From: Zygnema cylindricum
Lineage: Eukaryota > Streptophyta > Zygnematophyceae > Zygnematales > Zygnemataceae
Direction: 5' to 3'
Assembly: GCA_037447655.1 (NCBI GenBank)
Contig: JBBHKE010000136.1
Location: 1-15,074, forward strand
DNA length: 15,074 bases
The notes under the pieces were generated by a model, which was given only the letters and a program-made list of their open reading frames with translations, did not search any database and was not told the origin of the DNA. Positions within the stretch are counted from its first letter, which is position 1, and every line of letters begins with the position of its first letter. This document shows, piece after piece, positions 14,942-15,074 of this stretch. The position numbers were made by a program, and so were the translations under genes.

Positions 14942-15074
14942 CAGTACACTACACCGCGAATCGTTATTAGCGTTATGAACTCTATATCGGCACCCCAAAA
15001 TTTTGACATTAATACCTTAAATAGAATAAACTACACTATTTAAGGACGTGGACCATAATCTGCCACGTCTCCTG
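14942..15074 (-). mobile_element. Partial 209-bp MITE, second subfamily, inverted (copy 7)
   Basis: It follows TA at 14940-14941 and begins CAGTACACTACACCGCG, with about five extra bases inside the terminus. From GGCACCCCAAAATTTTGACA it is the reverse complement of the interior of 14598-14806 with only a few differences, including the GACGTGG/CCACGTC hairpin. The window ends before the far terminus. The 73-codon frame at 14822-15043 reads into it and is not a gene. Confidence 0.88.

Overview
This is eukaryotic nuclear DNA, mostly non-coding and dense in repeats. There are no operons, Shine-Dalgarno sites, rRNA genes or intact tRNA genes, and no transposase or reverse transcriptase is visible. 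The lineage cannot be fixed from the sequence. Degenerate TTTAGGG-like blocks near 2211 and 3735 hint weakly at the green lineage, but CpG is over-represented at the left end (hand count 1-240: 21 seen, about 11 expected), which would be odd for a heavily methylated plant repeat region.

The best-supported content is non-autonomous DNA transposons. (1) A family with CAGTACACCG-type ends and, in the best copies, TA target duplications (Tc1/mariner-like) is present seven times: 613-1869, 4405-4630, 5868-6067, 11400-11632, 13961-14186, 14598-14806 and 14942 to the window end. It has a 226-bp foldback subfamily, a 209-bp subfamily and one long composite copy. (2) Two hAT-like elements each have a perfect 8-bp target duplication: 4722-5589 (868 bp, CCTACAGG) and 6770-7146 (377 bp, GAATTTGG). 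(3) A 730-bp element with 17-bp inverted ends (1055-1784) is nested in the long copy of the first family and carries a perfect 42-bp palindrome.

Layout: 1-610 is unassigned sequence with a weak inverted repeat. 613-1869 is the composite element. 1870-4400 is mostly featureless, with two telomere-like blocks. 4400-7155 is a transposon cluster. 7155-8470 is a polypurine tract ending in (GA)32. 8471-10040 is CpG-rich, with hairpins, a possible tRNA-derived SINE relic, a 20-bp tandem array and a 115-bp duplication. 10040-10860 has no identifiable feature. 10860-11390 is a diverged tandem duplication. 11400-12590 holds a foldback element, AT-rich DNA and a roughly 100-bp A-rich tandem array. 12592-13422 contains the only convincing coding segment. 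The right end is nested and inverted MITE copies.

The one plausible gene is a minus-strand reading frame of 135 codons (12600-13007): a hydrophobic N-terminal half, a strongly acidic C-terminal half, and a textbook splice acceptor (21 T then CAG) directly before its first ATG. It is probably the last exon of an unrecognised gene, and short inverted motifs around it leave open that it belongs to a transposon. Most other open frames are low-complexity F-rich shadows of A-rich DNA or translations of repeats.
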